Source: Caballeronia cordobensis (lineage in GTDB: Bacteria > Pseudomonadota > Gammaproteobacteria > Burkholderiales > Burkholderiaceae). Taken from it: a stretch of 64,000 bases of DNA. The notes below the pieces were generated by a model. That model did not search any database, was not told where the DNA came from, and saw only the letters and a program-made list of their open reading frames with translations. Numbering within the stretch: position 1 is the first letter of the stretch; each line of letters opens with the position of its first letter. A program made the position numbers and the translations under genes. Shown here piece by piece: positions 45,386 to 55,841 of this stretch. The stretch spans positions 62,001 through 126,000 of the forward strand of contig NZ_FCNY02000015.1 in NCBI RefSeq assembly GCF_001544575.2, given 5' to 3'.

Positions 45386-46303
45386 ATGTCCCTCATGAGC
45401 ATGAAGTATCACCAGCTCCGTGCGTTTCTCACGACCGCCGAGCAAGGCAGCATCCGCGCGGCCGCGCGCAGCCTGCACCTGTCGCAGGCCGCGCTGACGA
45501 AAGCGATCAAGGAGCTGGAGCAGGATCTCGGCGTGCCGCTGGTTCTGCGCACCGCGCGCGGGGTGCAACTGACCGCGTTCGGGCAGCAGTTGCGCGTGCG
45601 GGCGCATTTGATCGTGAGCGAGATGCGGCGCGCCGAGGACGACATCGCGCAGATGAAAGGCGCGGGCGCGGGCAGTGTGAGCGCGGCCGTTACGCCGACC
45701 GCGGCGTTATCGATATTGCCGCAGGCGTACCGCGCGTTTCGCCGGCAGATGCCGAATGCGCGCGTGAGTTTCATCGAAGGCTTTCCGGGCGTGGCGATGC
45801 CGCGCCTGCGCGATGGCTCGCTCGATTTCGTGGTCGCGGTCGTCGTGCCCGAGCATCTCGCGCCGGAGTTCGATCACATCGAGTTGTACGAAAGCCGCTC
45901 GGCGATCGTTGGGCGCGCGGATCATCCGCTGAGGCATTGCACGTCGCTCGCGGAGTTATCGGAGGCGGAATGGCTGTTGAATCCGTCGCCGGAAAGCTCG
46001 ACGCAGGCGCTGCTGGATTCGTATGCGGAGCGCGGGCTCACGGTGCCGGGGCGCGTGATCGAGTGTCCGAGCTTCATCATCGCGCATGGGTTGCTGCGTG
46101 GCTCGGATGCGCTGGCTGCGATGCCGGCCGCGCTGCTCGACCATCCGTGGGTCGGCGAGGGACTCGCGATTTTCCCCATTGCCGATCCGTTGCCGGCGGT
46201 GTCGGTTCGCGTCGTGACGCGGCGGGACAGTCCGTTGACGCCCGCCGCCGCGTTGTTGCTGGAGTGTCTGCAGCATGCGGCGCGGATGTTGGATCCGCGG
46301 TGA
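45386..46303 (+). CDS. LysR-family transcriptional regulator
   Basis: 305 residues from MSLMSMKYHQLRAFLTTAEQGSIRAAARSLHLSQAALTKAIKELEQDLG; a start 3-5 codons later is possible. Standard HTH and effector domain. Divergent from the amidohydrolase-transporter operon with about 118 bp between, a classic LysR arrangement. A T-N11-A type element may lie near 45358-45380. Confidence 0.9.
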   Translation: MSLMSMKYHQLRAFLTTAEQGSIRAAARSLHLSQAALTKAIKELEQDLGVPLVLRTARGVQLTAFGQQLRVRAHLIVSEMRRAEDDIAQMKGAGAGSVSAAVTPTAALSILPQAYRAFRRQMPNARVSFIEGFPGVAMPRLRDGSLDFVVAVVVPEHLAPEFDHIELYESRSAIVGRADHPLRHCTSLAELSEAEWLLNPSPESSTQALLDSYAERGLTVPGRVIECPSFIIAHGLLRGSDALAAMPAALLDHPWVGEGLAIFPIADPLPAVSVRVVTRRDSPLTPAAALLLECLQHAARMLDPR

Positions 46304-46378
46304 ACTGATTGCGGTCGTTCACACAGCCAATCGCAGGAGAGCAACGACGCGTCAAAAGATGAGGAGTGTGCGACCGGA

Positions 46379-47341
46379 CTAGCGATTGGATCGCAGTGAA
46401 TCTTCCGGCTTCGGATCTCGCGGATAGGCCGCCTGGCACATCTCCAGCACCTCGGCGCGAAGCCACCGATGGCCCGGATCCTGGTCCAGGCGGGGATGCC
46501 AAATCGCCGAGACATTGAAAGCGGGTGTGAGCACAGGCAGCTCGAAGTATTGAAGCCCGTTGGCCGCGGCGTGGTCGGGTGTGAACGGGTTGCCGAGACA
46601 GGAATGCGGGATGGTGGAAAGCAAGTCTGAGTAACGGGCTAGTTGCATGGCGCTGGTATAGGACGGAACCACCATCACCACCTTCCGCCGCAGGCCCAGT
46701 GCTTCGAGGGCCGCGTCCACCGTGCTAACCGCATCCTTGACCCGCGAAGTCGCCACATGGCCGCACGAAGTCCAGTGCTCGATGCTGAAACCGGTGCCGC
46801 CCATAAGCGGATGCCCGAGTCGGCACACGCCCACGTAGCGGTCGCGAAAGAGCAGGCGCGTACGGATCTCGGGGGCCTTGGTCCCGACGATGCCGATCTC
46901 GAGATCAATCATGCCTTCGCGCAGTGGCTGGGCGTCCCAGTCAGGCTTGGGCGTGAAGCAAAGCTTCACGCCGGGGGCCGCGCGCTGGATCCTGTTCATC
47001 AAAGGCACACCGAGCAGGTCGATAAAGCCTTCTCCCGCTCGCAGGGTGAAGCGTTGCTCGAGGGTGGCGGCGTCGAACACGTGGTCTGCAGGGCTCAGTA
47101 ACGCCTGCGCTTCGCGCGTCAGCGAAGGGAGGCGCTGGCTCAACTGCTCCGCGTAGGGCGTGAGAACCAGCGTGCGGCCGGCCTGCAGCAGTAGGCGATC
47201 GCCAGTGGCCGTACGCAGACGCGTGAGCGTGCGACTCATGGCCGAGACGCTGAGGTTCAGGCGCCGGGCCGCTCCCGTAATGCTGCGTTCGGTCAGCAGC
47301 ACATCCAGGGCCGTCAGGAGGTTGAGGTCGACGCGTGACAT
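46379..47341 (-). CDS. LysR-family regulator (NodD/PcpR-like)
   Basis: 320 residues. Starts MSRVDLNLLTALDVLLTERSITGAARRLNLSVSAMSRTLTRLR, the DLNLL subgroup. Its codon and base use (fewer CGC-rich stretches) differ from neighbours. It is divergent from an SDR gene, so the two look like a transferred regulator/target pair. Confidence 0.9.
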   Translation of the reverse strand: MSRVDLNLLTALDVLLTERSITGAARRLNLSVSAMSRTLTRLRTATGDRLLLQAGRTLVLTPYAEQLSQRLPSLTREAQALLSPADHVFDAATLEQRFTLRAGEGFIDLLGVPLMNRIQRAAPGVKLCFTPKPDWDAQPLREGMIDLEIGIVGTKAPEIRTRLLFRDRYVGVCRLGHPLMGGTGFSIEHWTSCGHVATSRVKDAVSTVDAALEALGLRRKVVMVVPSYTSAMQLARYSDLLSTIPHSCLGNPFTPDHAAANGLQYFELPVLTPAFNVSAIWHPRLDQDPGHRWLRAEVLEMCQAAYPRDPKPEDSLRSNR

Positions 47342-47472
47342 CGCGCCAGCATAGCGGAAAGGCGGTCAGGTGTGGCGTTTGGTGCAATCATGGATTGCAG
47401 GCAGAGCGTCTGGTGCAAAGCTGGAGTGGTCCCCAGAATAACCAACATCACGCCGACGAAGAAGGAACGCTC

Positions 47473-48192
47473 ATGCCCCAAGCGCTAAACCCCACTCACA
47501 CGCCCACGATTCTGCTCATCGGCGCCTCGCGCGGACTTGGCCATGCCATGGCGGCTGAGTTTCTGAAGAAGGGATGGCGCGTCGTGGGTACCGTGCGCGC
47601 CGGCAGCGGCCGGACCCCGCTGCATGCGCTTGCCGATGAGCATCGGGACAAGGTCGAAATTGAGACTCTGGACATCACCCGCCCTAATGAGATCCGGGCC
47701 CTGCACGAGCGCTTGTCCGACCGGACGTTCGACATTCTGTTCGTCAATGCTGGTACCACCAATCCGGATCCATCCCAAACTATCGGCGAGGTGTCGACCG
47801 ACGATTACGTGAGCCTCATGATCACCAATGCACTCAGCCCCATGCGGGTGGTGGAACGCCTGTGCGATCTTGTTCCGCCCACAGGGCTGATCGGGGTCAT
47901 GTCGTCCGGACAGGGCAGCATTGCCGACAACGAGTCCGGCCAGCGAGAGGTCTACCGTGGCAGCAAGGCGGCACTGAATCAGTTCATGCGCTGCTTTGCC
48001 GCGCGCCAGGCTCAAACGCCCCGCGCCATGTTGCTAATGGCACCGGGTTGGGTGCGCACCGAACTGGGCGGGCCAGATGGGACACTGTCGATCGAGGAGA
48101 GCGTTCCTGGGGTCGTGAATGTGCTGCTGGCCAAGCAAGGGCGACCGGGCTTGGAATACCTCGATTACCGCGGACTGACCGTGCGGTGGTGA
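47473..48192 (+). CDS. Short-chain dehydrogenase/reductase
   Basis: 239 residues. GGAACG just upstream of the ATG. NAD(P)-binding ILLIGASRGLGHAMAAEF, then NAGTTNPDPSQTIGEV in the NNAG position, and YRGSKAALNQF with catalytic Tyr-x3-Lys; the catalytic Ser is in GVMSSGQGS. Substrate unknown; likely controlled by the divergent LysR. Same atypical composition as that gene. Confidence 0.9.
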   Translation: MPQALNPTHTPTILLIGASRGLGHAMAAEFLKKGWRVVGTVRAGSGRTPLHALADEHRDKVEIETLDITRPNEIRALHERLSDRTFDILFVNAGTTNPDPSQTIGEVSTDDYVSLMITNALSPMRVVERLCDLVPPTGLIGVMSSGQGSIADNESGQREVYRGSKAALNQFMRCFAARQAQTPRAMLLMAPGWVRTELGGPDGTLSIEESVPGVVNVLLAKQGRPGLEYLDYRGLTVRW

Positions 48193-48265
48193 CCGGGATG
48201 CGCCGGTGTGCGTGGGCGAATCCTCGGCGGGCGGCGACATCGGCCAGCGCTCGCTCGCGGTTGCC

Positions 48266-49063
48266 TCAATGAAGCGCTCGCTTTTCCTGCGCCGCCTGCC
48301 TAAGCAGACCGAGCAGATCCGGATCGATGCCGTCCGTGAGCGGCAAGCCACGCTGCGTCTGGAATGCGTTCAGCGCGGAGCGGGTGAACCTGCCCATCAC
48401 GCCATCGATGGCGCCGGGCGCGAGCCCGAGATACGTCAGATACACCTGTGCCGCGCGCAGCACGAGGTCCGGCGTGCCGCCCGAGGCGAACTTGCTGTAG
48501 GCGCCAGCAAGCCGCACGTCGTAATTGTTGGCGCGATAGCTCGGGCCGTTGTAGCTTCTCGCGAACGTGGCCCAGTCGTGTTGACGCAGCGCTTTGTGCC
48601 ATCCGTTCCCTGCCATCGTATGCGCCGTCGCGAGCAACTGGTCGTCTTCCGACCGCGTCATCGCGGCGATCATGGCCTGCACGCTGGCGTATCCCGCCGT
48701 GGAGAAGTTGAACCCCATCACCTGCCCGAGGCCCCATGACGCGCTCTTGAGCGCAGCCGTCTCGTCGAGCGCCTGGGCCTCCGCGAGACGCAGGTACTGA
48801 TGCGCGCCGCCTTCCCCATAGCCGCCCGACGAAGGCGCACTGATCTCGGGATGCGTCGCGTCGAAGCGGCCGTTCGTCTGATCGTGAAACTTGTGACGCT
48901 CGAACAGGATCGCGGGCCGTCCGTCCGGCAGAAAGCCGCACGCGCGGGTCTCGACCGCCAGTACGGCCCACAGTTCCGGCGCCTTGAGCCCGAGCGTGTC
49001 CAGCGCGGTCCCGACACCTTCTTCGTCCAGGGGTGCGGCGTCGCCGCTGAATGGGATCGTCAT
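48266..49063 (-). CDS. N-acetylmuramidase (DUF3380) with C-terminal peptidoglycan-binding domain
   Basis: 265 residues from MTIPFSGDAAPLDEEGVGTALDTLG; upstream frame has no ribosome site. Muramidase domain (LAVETRACGFLPDGRPAILFERHKFH, later SASWGLGQVMGFNFSTAGYASVQAMIAAM, then RQHDWATFARSYNGPSYR) about residues 20-190, PG_binding_1 domain at the end (AIDGVMGRFTRSALNAFQTQRGLPLTDGID). No signal peptide and no holin next to it, so its route to the wall is unclear. Phage-derived type. Confidence 0.9.
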   Translation of the reverse strand: MTIPFSGDAAPLDEEGVGTALDTLGLKAPELWAVLAVETRACGFLPDGRPAILFERHKFHDQTNGRFDATHPEISAPSSGGYGEGGAHQYLRLAEAQALDETAALKSASWGLGQVMGFNFSTAGYASVQAMIAAMTRSEDDQLLATAHTMAGNGWHKALRQHDWATFARSYNGPSYRANNYDVRLAGAYSKFASGGTPDLVLRAAQVYLTYLGLAPGAIDGVMGRFTRSALNAFQTQRGLPLTDGIDPDLLGLLRQAAQEKRALH

Positions 49064-49538
49064 CGTGGTCACCTTCGTATCGGTTGATGGACGTGGCGCC
49101 TGCCAGCGCGCTATCCGGATGTCACGCGTCCACGCGTGGCGATGCAAGTCGGGTAGATCGTCCCGGACGCATTGAGAGGACGAACGGGGGTGGCTTCGTT
49201 TGAAGACATCGTGTTCTGTCAATCGCTTATGAAACGGCGTGGAAGCGAGCGCGGGAGCGGCAGACGGGCGGACCGTCGTCATTGAGCCGAACGATACGTT
49301 TGAAGAATGCGCTTCACTCGTGAGTGCTGCGCTGCTGAGGAAATTGATGAGTCCGCGACGGTTGTGGCGGATGTCGCGCAGCGTCAAGCTGCGCGTAGAG
49401 AGGGAATCGGGCAGACGTCGGCGATGGGCCAACAGGCTTGAGCAGATCGGCACAAGACAGATATGCGGCACGATCGACGTGAACTGGTCGATGCCGCCGC
49501 TCGCGGACGAAGCTGGCGCGGCCTGAAACGCAAGGCCT
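49064..49538. other. Gene-free stretch
   Basis: About 475 bp. I see no supported gene, terminator or iteron. Short open frames on both strands lack ribosome sites and family features. Confidence 0.4.
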
Positions 49539-50144
49539 TCACACGCGGTTCTTCGACATCAGTTCGCGGTCGCGTTCGTTCGGCGCCCTGTACGTGCCAA
49601 ACAGCAGGTCGGCGAGCGGAAAGACGAGGTTGTAGTTCACTTGTCGATACCGGTGATGCATCCAGTGATTGCGCGCGAGCCACCGATACGGATACCACTT
49701 TCTGAAGAATGCATCGCTCGGAATGTGCATTTGTCTATGAGCGGCGAACCAGATGATGTGATGAAGCGCCAGCACCACTGAAAAAACCAAGGCCAGGATG
49801 TGATCCAGTTGAAAAAGCGCCGCGACGAATGGCACCGCGAGCACCACGGTAAAGATGAAGTCGGGATCTACGCTGATATAGCGGCCTTGCGGATCGGGTT
49901 CGTGATCGAATTGCTGGTAATAGAGGTTGTGATGCAGGACGGCATGTTTGTAGTGTGTCGATTTGATAAAGCCGCTCCACGCCGTGACGCGGTTTCTCCT
50001 GTGCATGAAATACCTATGGAGAAACCATTCGAGCACGGAGAGAAACACGTAGCTGAACGCGGTGGAAAGCGCGATATCGATAGACGTCGGGATCATTTTG
50101 TTCAGGCGAACACATGGCGAATGAGGAAAGGGAACGTCGCTCAT
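49539..50144 (-). CDS. Sterol desaturase / fatty acid hydroxylase superfamily protein
   Basis: 201 residues; a Met 16 codons in is an alternative start. Histidine clusters HRYFMH, HYKHAVLHH, HRQMH and HWMHH form the diiron site. Three or four hydrophobic segments place it in the inner membrane. The group hydroxylates lipids, fatty acids or carotenoids with O2. It is unusually short and stands alone in a lower-GC stretch. Confidence 0.85.
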   Translation of the reverse strand: MSDVPFPHSPCVRLNKMIPTSIDIALSTAFSYVFLSVLEWFLHRYFMHRRNRVTAWSGFIKSTHYKHAVLHHNLYYQQFDHEPDPQGRYISVDPDFIFTVVLAVPFVAALFQLDHILALVFSVVLALHHIIWFAAHRQMHIPSDAFFRKWYPYRWLARNHWMHHRYRQVNYNLVFPLADLLFGTYRAPNERDRELMSKNRV

Positions 50145-50808
50145 CGATTGTTTCCGGAGCGGGCAATCGTCAACTCTCTGCAGTCAATCCAAATAAATAC
50201 GATAGGCGAGCCAATTGCAAGCGCGAGTAGGGACTACGCCACGTAGCACGAATTCAGGGACGTCCGGCTCCTCGCTCATTTCCGCTGCCGCGGCTTGGCC
50301 GGAAAATTCTCGCGCGCTGCCAGACCGGCGCAGAAGCAGAACTTCCTGTAGCTTTCGAACGGACTTTCATCGAAGCACTGATCGATGGTCAATTGTTGTT
50401 GCGGAAAGGACAGATAGCGGCTCGCATACGACGCGTATCGATTGGCCCTGATGACAACAGATCGGCCATCGAGCCGTCGCGGTCCACCACCGCTCCCGTC
50501 CGGAAGGTCGACCCAGGCAATATGCATGACGGTTGCGCGCGCATCTTATTGAGATCGATTCGGCATTTGCGCACGGCTGCGCCGAGATCAATCGACAATT
50601 TTATTTTGTTTTCCTAATGATATGTCAGGAGACAAAGTAGGTTTCGTCGGATTTTGTTCCCCTCTTCGCTTTTCGGAAGATCTTACGTGCCCGCCGTGAC
50701 AAAGCGCCAGGCATCCATTTCATGCAGTGAAACGAGACGTAGCTAAATCATTGTCGTTGGAGCGAGCTTCTCGAAAAGTCGACACTCTATCGTCTCGCCA
50801 CAAATCGC
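50145..50808. other. Lower-GC gene-poor stretch
   Basis: About 660 bp. Only one doubtful small frame (listed separately). The part 50590-50700 is AT-rich compared with the rest of the window. No repeat or tRNA-like structure recognised. Confidence 0.4.
50276..50527 (-). CDS. Doubtful small protein
   Basis: 83 residues (MHIAWVDLPDGSGGG, later RKFCFCAGLAARENF). Plausible composition but no ribosome site, no recognised family and no partner. It may be chance. Confidence 0.25.
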   Translation of the reverse strand: MHIAWVDLPDGSGGGPRRLDGRSVVIRANRYASYASRYLSFPQQQLTIDQCFDESPFESYRKFCFCAGLAARENFPAKPRQRK

Positions 50809-51327
50809 TTAGAACTTCACTTTAAGCATGAAACCGAGCGTGAACGGCAGATCGCTTGAAGGAATCGGCGGGATCAGGATGATGTTCGCGCCCACGCGCT
50901 TGTAATCGAGCATGATGAGCGGCGCGGCCACGGGCCCGACCGTATGGTTATGACCGATGCCGTAACTGCCGTAGTCGTAACCGGAAATGAGACCGGCCAT
51001 CACGGCGAGCCTGATGTGATTCCAGTGCAGGAAGTCCGGCCCCCAGACGCCGCCGCCATAAAAGGAAGGCTTCGACAGCGAGTTGCGAAAGTAGCCGCCC
51101 GTTACCGCCCATTGCGGCGCGACCCAGCACTCCAGCCCGATACCGGGATTGAACTCCTCGAAGTCCTTCTCCGGATGAACGTGATGCGAGGCGATCATCG
51201 CGTCGACCCAAAGACCATCGTCGCACCAGCCCGCGTGCGCGGCAGGCGTCCACGCCGATGCGGCCAGCGCGACAGCCGTCAGAAAGCCGGCACGAGAGGT
51301 TCGGAAGCGGAGCGGCCAGATGCGCAT
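50809..51327 (-). CDS. Outer-membrane beta-barrel protein
   Basis: 172 residues. The ATG at MRIWPLRF is preceded by GGAG, and a signal peptide ends at PAAHA. The mature protein alternates aromatic and polar residues in amphipathic strands (WAVTGGYFRN, PSFYGGGVWGPDFLHWNHIRLAVMAGLISGYDYG) and ends LKVKF, the C-terminal Phe signature for barrel insertion. Similar small barrels in Burkholderiaceae are of unknown function. Confidence 0.75.
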   Translation of the reverse strand: MRIWPLRFRTSRAGFLTAVALAASAWTPAAHAGWCDDGLWVDAMIASHHVHPEKDFEEFNPGIGLECWVAPQWAVTGGYFRNSLSKPSFYGGGVWGPDFLHWNHIRLAVMAGLISGYDYGSYGIGHNHTVGPVAAPLIMLDYKRVGANIILIPPIPSSDLPFTLGFMLKVKF

Positions 51328-51509
51328 GTGTTCTCCGCCATCGCACATGAGCGACGACGCCTTATTTTTGAGATGGTGGTCGAGGCGAACTCTACCTGAT
51401 CGCGCCATTTTCGGGTGAGCAGGCGAAAAGCGCGTGACGGTCTGGGCACGTTTGTCCGTTCTCGGCGAAACTTGTCGAAGTTCTAATTTTTATTTCGAGG
51501 CAACGCGCG

Positions 51510-52148
51510 ATGAAGTTTTATAAGCGTCTGATTGCGTTTCTGACGGCGACCGCGTTGATGGCATGTACGCCGTTGCAGGTGGTGACGCATCGCGTATCGC
51601 CGAACGAAGCGAGCGTGCCGCCGGGGCATTATCAACTCGATCCGCATCACTGGAACGTGAGCTTCGACGTCGATCATTTTCACTACTCGCGCTTCGTCAT
51701 CCGATTCGACAAGGTGACGGCGCAACTCGACTGGAATGCGGACGGCATGTCCGGCAGTTCGGTGCGCGCCGACATCGATGCGTCGAGCGTCAACACTAAC
51801 GTGCCGCTGCTCGATCGCATGCTGAAAGGGCCGGACATGTTCGATGTCGCGCGCTATCCGGGCATTGTCTTCACGAGCACGGGTTTTCAACGCACCGGCG
51901 ACGACAAAGGCGTACTGACCGGCGATCTGACGATACGCGGGACGACGAAACCGGTCACGCTGAACGTGACGTTCAACGGCCACGCAGTCAATCCGCTCAC
52001 GAAGCAGGAAACGCTGGGCTTCTCAGCCGACGGACATTTCAGCCGTGCCCAATTCGGATTGACGACGTGGTATCCGGCCGTGGGCGACGATGTGCACGTC
52101 GCCATTCAAGCGGAGTTTTCGAAGGCGCCCGCGCAGCCGGCGCAATGA
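51510..52148 (+). CDS. YceI-family lipoprotein
   Basis: 212 residues. Signal peptide with lipobox LMACTP. YceI lipocalin-like fold: GHYQLDPHHWNVSFDVDHFHYSRFVIRFDKVTAQLDW, then DMFDVARYPGIVFTSTGFQ, LTIRGTTKPVTLNVTFNG and LGFSADGHFSRAQFGL. Family members bind isoprenoid lipids. Usually preceded by a cytochrome b561 partner, which is absent here. Confidence 0.92.
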   Translation: MKFYKRLIAFLTATALMACTPLQVVTHRVSPNEASVPPGHYQLDPHHWNVSFDVDHFHYSRFVIRFDKVTAQLDWNADGMSGSSVRADIDASSVNTNVPLLDRMLKGPDMFDVARYPGIVFTSTGFQRTGDDKGVLTGDLTIRGTTKPVTLNVTFNGHAVNPLTKQETLGFSADGHFSRAQFGLTTWYPAVGDDVHVAIQAEFSKAPAQPAQ

Positions 52149-52176
52149 TGCGCGTGTCGCCTGTCGGGCGCGTCTT

Positions 52177-53208
52177 TCAGGCCTCTGTCCAGTCGAGCAC
52201 GACCTTGCCGCTGTTGCCGGAGAGCATCGTATCGAACGCGCGCTGATAGTCGTCGACGGGAAAGGTGTGCGTGAGGATCGGCGACAAATCGAGGCCGCTT
52301 TGCAGCATCGCGACCATCTTGTACCAGGTTTCGAACATCTCGCGCCCGTAGATACCTTTGATCTCGAGCCCCTTGAAGATGACCTTGTTCCAGTCGATCG
52401 CGGTTTGCGCCGGCGGAATGCCGAGCAGCGCGACCTTGCCGCCGTGGTTCATCGACTCCAGCATGGCCGTGAATGCGCTCGGGACGCCGGACATTTCCAG
52501 CCCCACGTCGAAGCCCTCGGTCATGCCGAGTTCGCTCATGACGTCGCGCAGTTCCTCCCGGGCGACGTTGACGGCACGCGTCGCGCCCATCTTGCGGGCG
52601 AGTTCGAGGCGATACTCGTTGACATCGGTGATGACGACATTGCGCGCGCCGACATGCCTTGCGATCGCCGCGGCCATCACGCCGATCGGGCCCGCGCCGG
52701 TGATCAGCACGTCCTCGCCGACGAGATTGAACGACAGCGCGGTATGCGTCGCGTTACCGAACGGATCGAAGATCGCGGCCAGATCGTCGGAGATATCGGG
52801 AGGAATCTTGAAAGCGTTGAACGCCGGAATCACGAGATATTCGGCGAACGCGCCTTCGCGGTCCACGCCGACGCCGACCGTATTGCGGCACAAATGACGG
52901 CGACCGGCGCGGCAGTTGCGACAGAATCCGCAGGTGATGTGCCCTTCGCCCGACACGCGATCGCCGATGGCAAATCCGCGAACTTCCTGGCCCATCTCGA
53001 CGATCTCGCCGACATATTCGTGACCGACATGCATCGGCACGGGAATCGTCTTTTGCGCCCACTCGTCCCACTTCCAGATGTGGATGTCGGTGCCGCAAAT
53101 GGCAGTCTTCCGGATACGGATGAGCACGTCGTTGTGGCCGACATCGGGCCGCTTCACGCGCGTCAAGGTAAGGCCGGGCGCGCGTTCGAGTTTGGCGAGG
53201 GCTTTCAT
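52177..53208 (-). CDS. tdh: L-threonine 3-dehydrogenase
   Basis: 343 residues. Zinc-dependent MDR enzyme: catalytic zinc site CGTDIHIWKWD, HVGHEY; structural zinc cysteines CGFCRNCRAGRRHLC; NAD site GAGPIGVMAAAIAR. Oxidises threonine to 2-amino-3-ketobutyrate. Forms the tdh-kbl pair with the gene before it, and a parS-like palindrome sits in the 100-bp gap between them. Confidence 0.97.
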   Translation of the reverse strand: MKALAKLERAPGLTLTRVKRPDVGHNDVLIRIRKTAICGTDIHIWKWDEWAQKTIPVPMHVGHEYVGEIVEMGQEVRGFAIGDRVSGEGHITCGFCRNCRAGRRHLCRNTVGVGVDREGAFAEYLVIPAFNAFKIPPDISDDLAAIFDPFGNATHTALSFNLVGEDVLITGAGPIGVMAAAIARHVGARNVVITDVNEYRLELARKMGATRAVNVAREELRDVMSELGMTEGFDVGLEMSGVPSAFTAMLESMNHGGKVALLGIPPAQTAIDWNKVIFKGLEIKGIYGREMFETWYKMVAMLQSGLDLSPILTHTFPVDDYQRAFDTMLSGNSGKVVLDWTEA

Positions 53209-53278
53209 TGCGTTTGGATCCTGACGTATGGTCTTCGTAGTGATTCTGAGAAGAGCGCGGGCTCGTGGCCCGGCCTTC

Positions 53279-53294
53279 CTTTATGCGCATAAAG
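53279..53294. other. parS: parS-like centromere palindrome
   Basis: CTTTATGCGCATAAAG, a perfect 16-bp palindrome. It differs only in the outermost pair from GTTTATGCGCATAAAC, which I recall as the parS of the second chromosome of Burkholderia cenocepacia. A parB gene ends at the right edge of the window. Located between tdh and kbl. Confidence 0.6.
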
Positions 53295-53308
53295 TCCGGA
53301 GACGGTGC

Positions 53309-54511
<1,203 letters not shown>

Positions 54512-54608
54512 CGCAATCCTTGTTCTTGACGTGCCCATGCATCCACGTGCTTTGCTGCTCGCGCCGCGGCCCATAGCCCTGTTATAGTGCATTCATCGCA
54601 TCGGACAT

Positions 54609-54624
54609 GTTCGATATTTCGAAC
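54609..54624. promoter_or_regulatory. Palindromic operator between kbl and XRE regulator
   Basis: GTTCGATATTTCGAAC: arms GTTCGA/TCGAAC around TATT. A related GAAC half-site follows at about 54641. Position in the divergent promoter region suggests binding by the XRE-cupin regulator. Confidence 0.6.
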
Positions 54625-54666
54625 GAATTTCCAATATGCCGAACACTCTAAGGGATTAGTCGAGTC

Positions 54667-55269
54667 ATGGCAAGCACGGGTTCACAGGAAAAAGCAGGCG
54701 AATTCAGCGGGGGCGGTGCGGCGCCGCCGCGCGTCGGGGAAATCATTCAGCGATTGCGCAGCGAACGGAAACTTACGCTCGATGATTTGTCACGGGCCGC
54801 GGGGGTGTCGAAATCGATGCTGTCGGAAATCGAACGCGACAAAGCCAATCCGACGATCGCGGTCGCCTGGAGATTGACCAACGCGCTCGGTATCAGCCTC
54901 GATCAGCTCTTCACGCAGCAGAGGCCGGCTGAAGCGATACGCGTCGCCGGTCCGCACGAGATACCGACGTTGAGCGGCGACAACGGCGGTTATCAGTTGC
55001 GCGTATGGGGCCCGATAGAACTCGCCGGCAAGTTCGAGTGGTACGAACTCACATTACAGTCGGGTGCGGCGCTCGCGTCGAATGCGCATGAGCCGGGCAC
55101 GCGCGAGCATCTCACGGTGTTGAACGGGTCCATCGAAGTGGAAACCTCGGGCACGACGCGTCGGCTCAAAAGTGGAGAGACCGCGCGATACGCGGCAGAC
55201 GAAGCGCACGCGATCCGCAATGTGGGGCGCGCTGAGGCGAAGGCGCTGCTGGTGGTGATCCACGGCTGA
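54667..55269 (+). CDS. XRE-family regulator with C-terminal cupin
   Basis: 200 residues. HTH_3 at RLRSERKLTLDDLSRAAGVSKSMLSEIERDKANPTIAVAWRLTNALGISLDQLF, cupin_2 sensor from about residue 115 (EPGTREHLTVLNGSIEVETSG, AHAIRNV). This arrangement often controls amino-acid catabolism. Divergent from kbl-tdh, which it probably represses. Confidence 0.93.
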   Translation: MASTGSQEKAGEFSGGGAAPPRVGEIIQRLRSERKLTLDDLSRAAGVSKSMLSEIERDKANPTIAVAWRLTNALGISLDQLFTQQRPAEAIRVAGPHEIPTLSGDNGGYQLRVWGPIELAGKFEWYELTLQSGAALASNAHEPGTREHLTVLNGSIEVETSGTTRRLKSGETARYAADEAHAIRNVGRAEAKALLVVIHG

Positions 55270-55285
55270 CTTTATGCGCATCAAG
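55270..55285. other. parS: Second parS-like palindrome
   Basis: CTTTATGCGCATCAAG, one base off the perfect palindrome at 53279. Begins directly after the stop codon of the XRE-cupin gene, about 2 kb from the first copy. Confidence 0.5.
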
Positions 55286-55315
55286 TTCTGGCATGGGCAC
55301 CGCCGGCCCAAAGAA

Positions 55316-55344
55316 AAACGGGACACGCAAAGAGCGTATCCCGT
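55316..55344 (-). terminator. Rho-independent terminator
   Basis: On the minus strand a stem ACGGGATACGC / GCGTGTCCCGT (loop TCTTT, one mismatch) is followed by TTTTCTTT. Ends the CsbD-like gene. Confidence 0.75.
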
Positions 55345-55386
55345 CTCAAATGCGACGCCTAAACTCCTGCGCCGCCGTGCCCGTCC

Positions 55387-55575
55387 TTACGGGTTCTTCT
55401 TGATGCTGTCCTTCAGATCTTCTTTCGCATCGCCGACGCCCTTCTGGACTTTGCCCGCCGCCTGCTGCATATCACCCTTGGCTTCCTGAGCCTTGTCGCC
55501 CGTCATCTTGCCGACGCCTTCGTTGATCTTGCCCTTGACCTGCTTGCCAACGCCTTCGACTTGATCCTTGTTCAT
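55387..55575 (-). CDS. CsbD-family stress protein
   Basis: 62 residues: MNKDQVEGVGKQVKGKINEGVGKMTGDKAQEAKGDMQQAAGKVQKGVGDAKEDLK. The repeated K-G-x-x-x-E-G-V-G pattern is the CsbD signature, a small hydrophilic, probably disordered stress protein. ATG chosen at MNKDQ. Confidence 0.92.
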   Translation of the reverse strand: MNKDQVEGVGKQVKGKINEGVGKMTGDKAQEAKGDMQQAAGKVQKGVGDAKEDLKDSIKKNP

Positions 55576-55841
55576 TGCAGTTCTCCCGTGGTTTGCAGTG
55601 CGATCGGCCGCGCTGTGCCGTCGAACGAATGCAGAAAAGCGTCTGCGCGTTCCGCTCAGGAGATGTCCCAAGCATGGCTCTAAGATGCGCTTCGTTCGCC
55701 AACGCGCATAGTCGTACGCGTCTGAAACGCACGTAGGCGGAATCGCACATACACCCAGGTCGACTAGCGAGACGCTATTTTCATTGCAACAAGTACTGTA
55801 TATTTGTACAGTACAATAAGACCAGTTGGAAGGGGTGGATC

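Noticed and set aside
49239..49526. 95-residue open frame in a gap
   Set aside because: No ribosome site, no family, Arg-rich composition typical of shadow frames.
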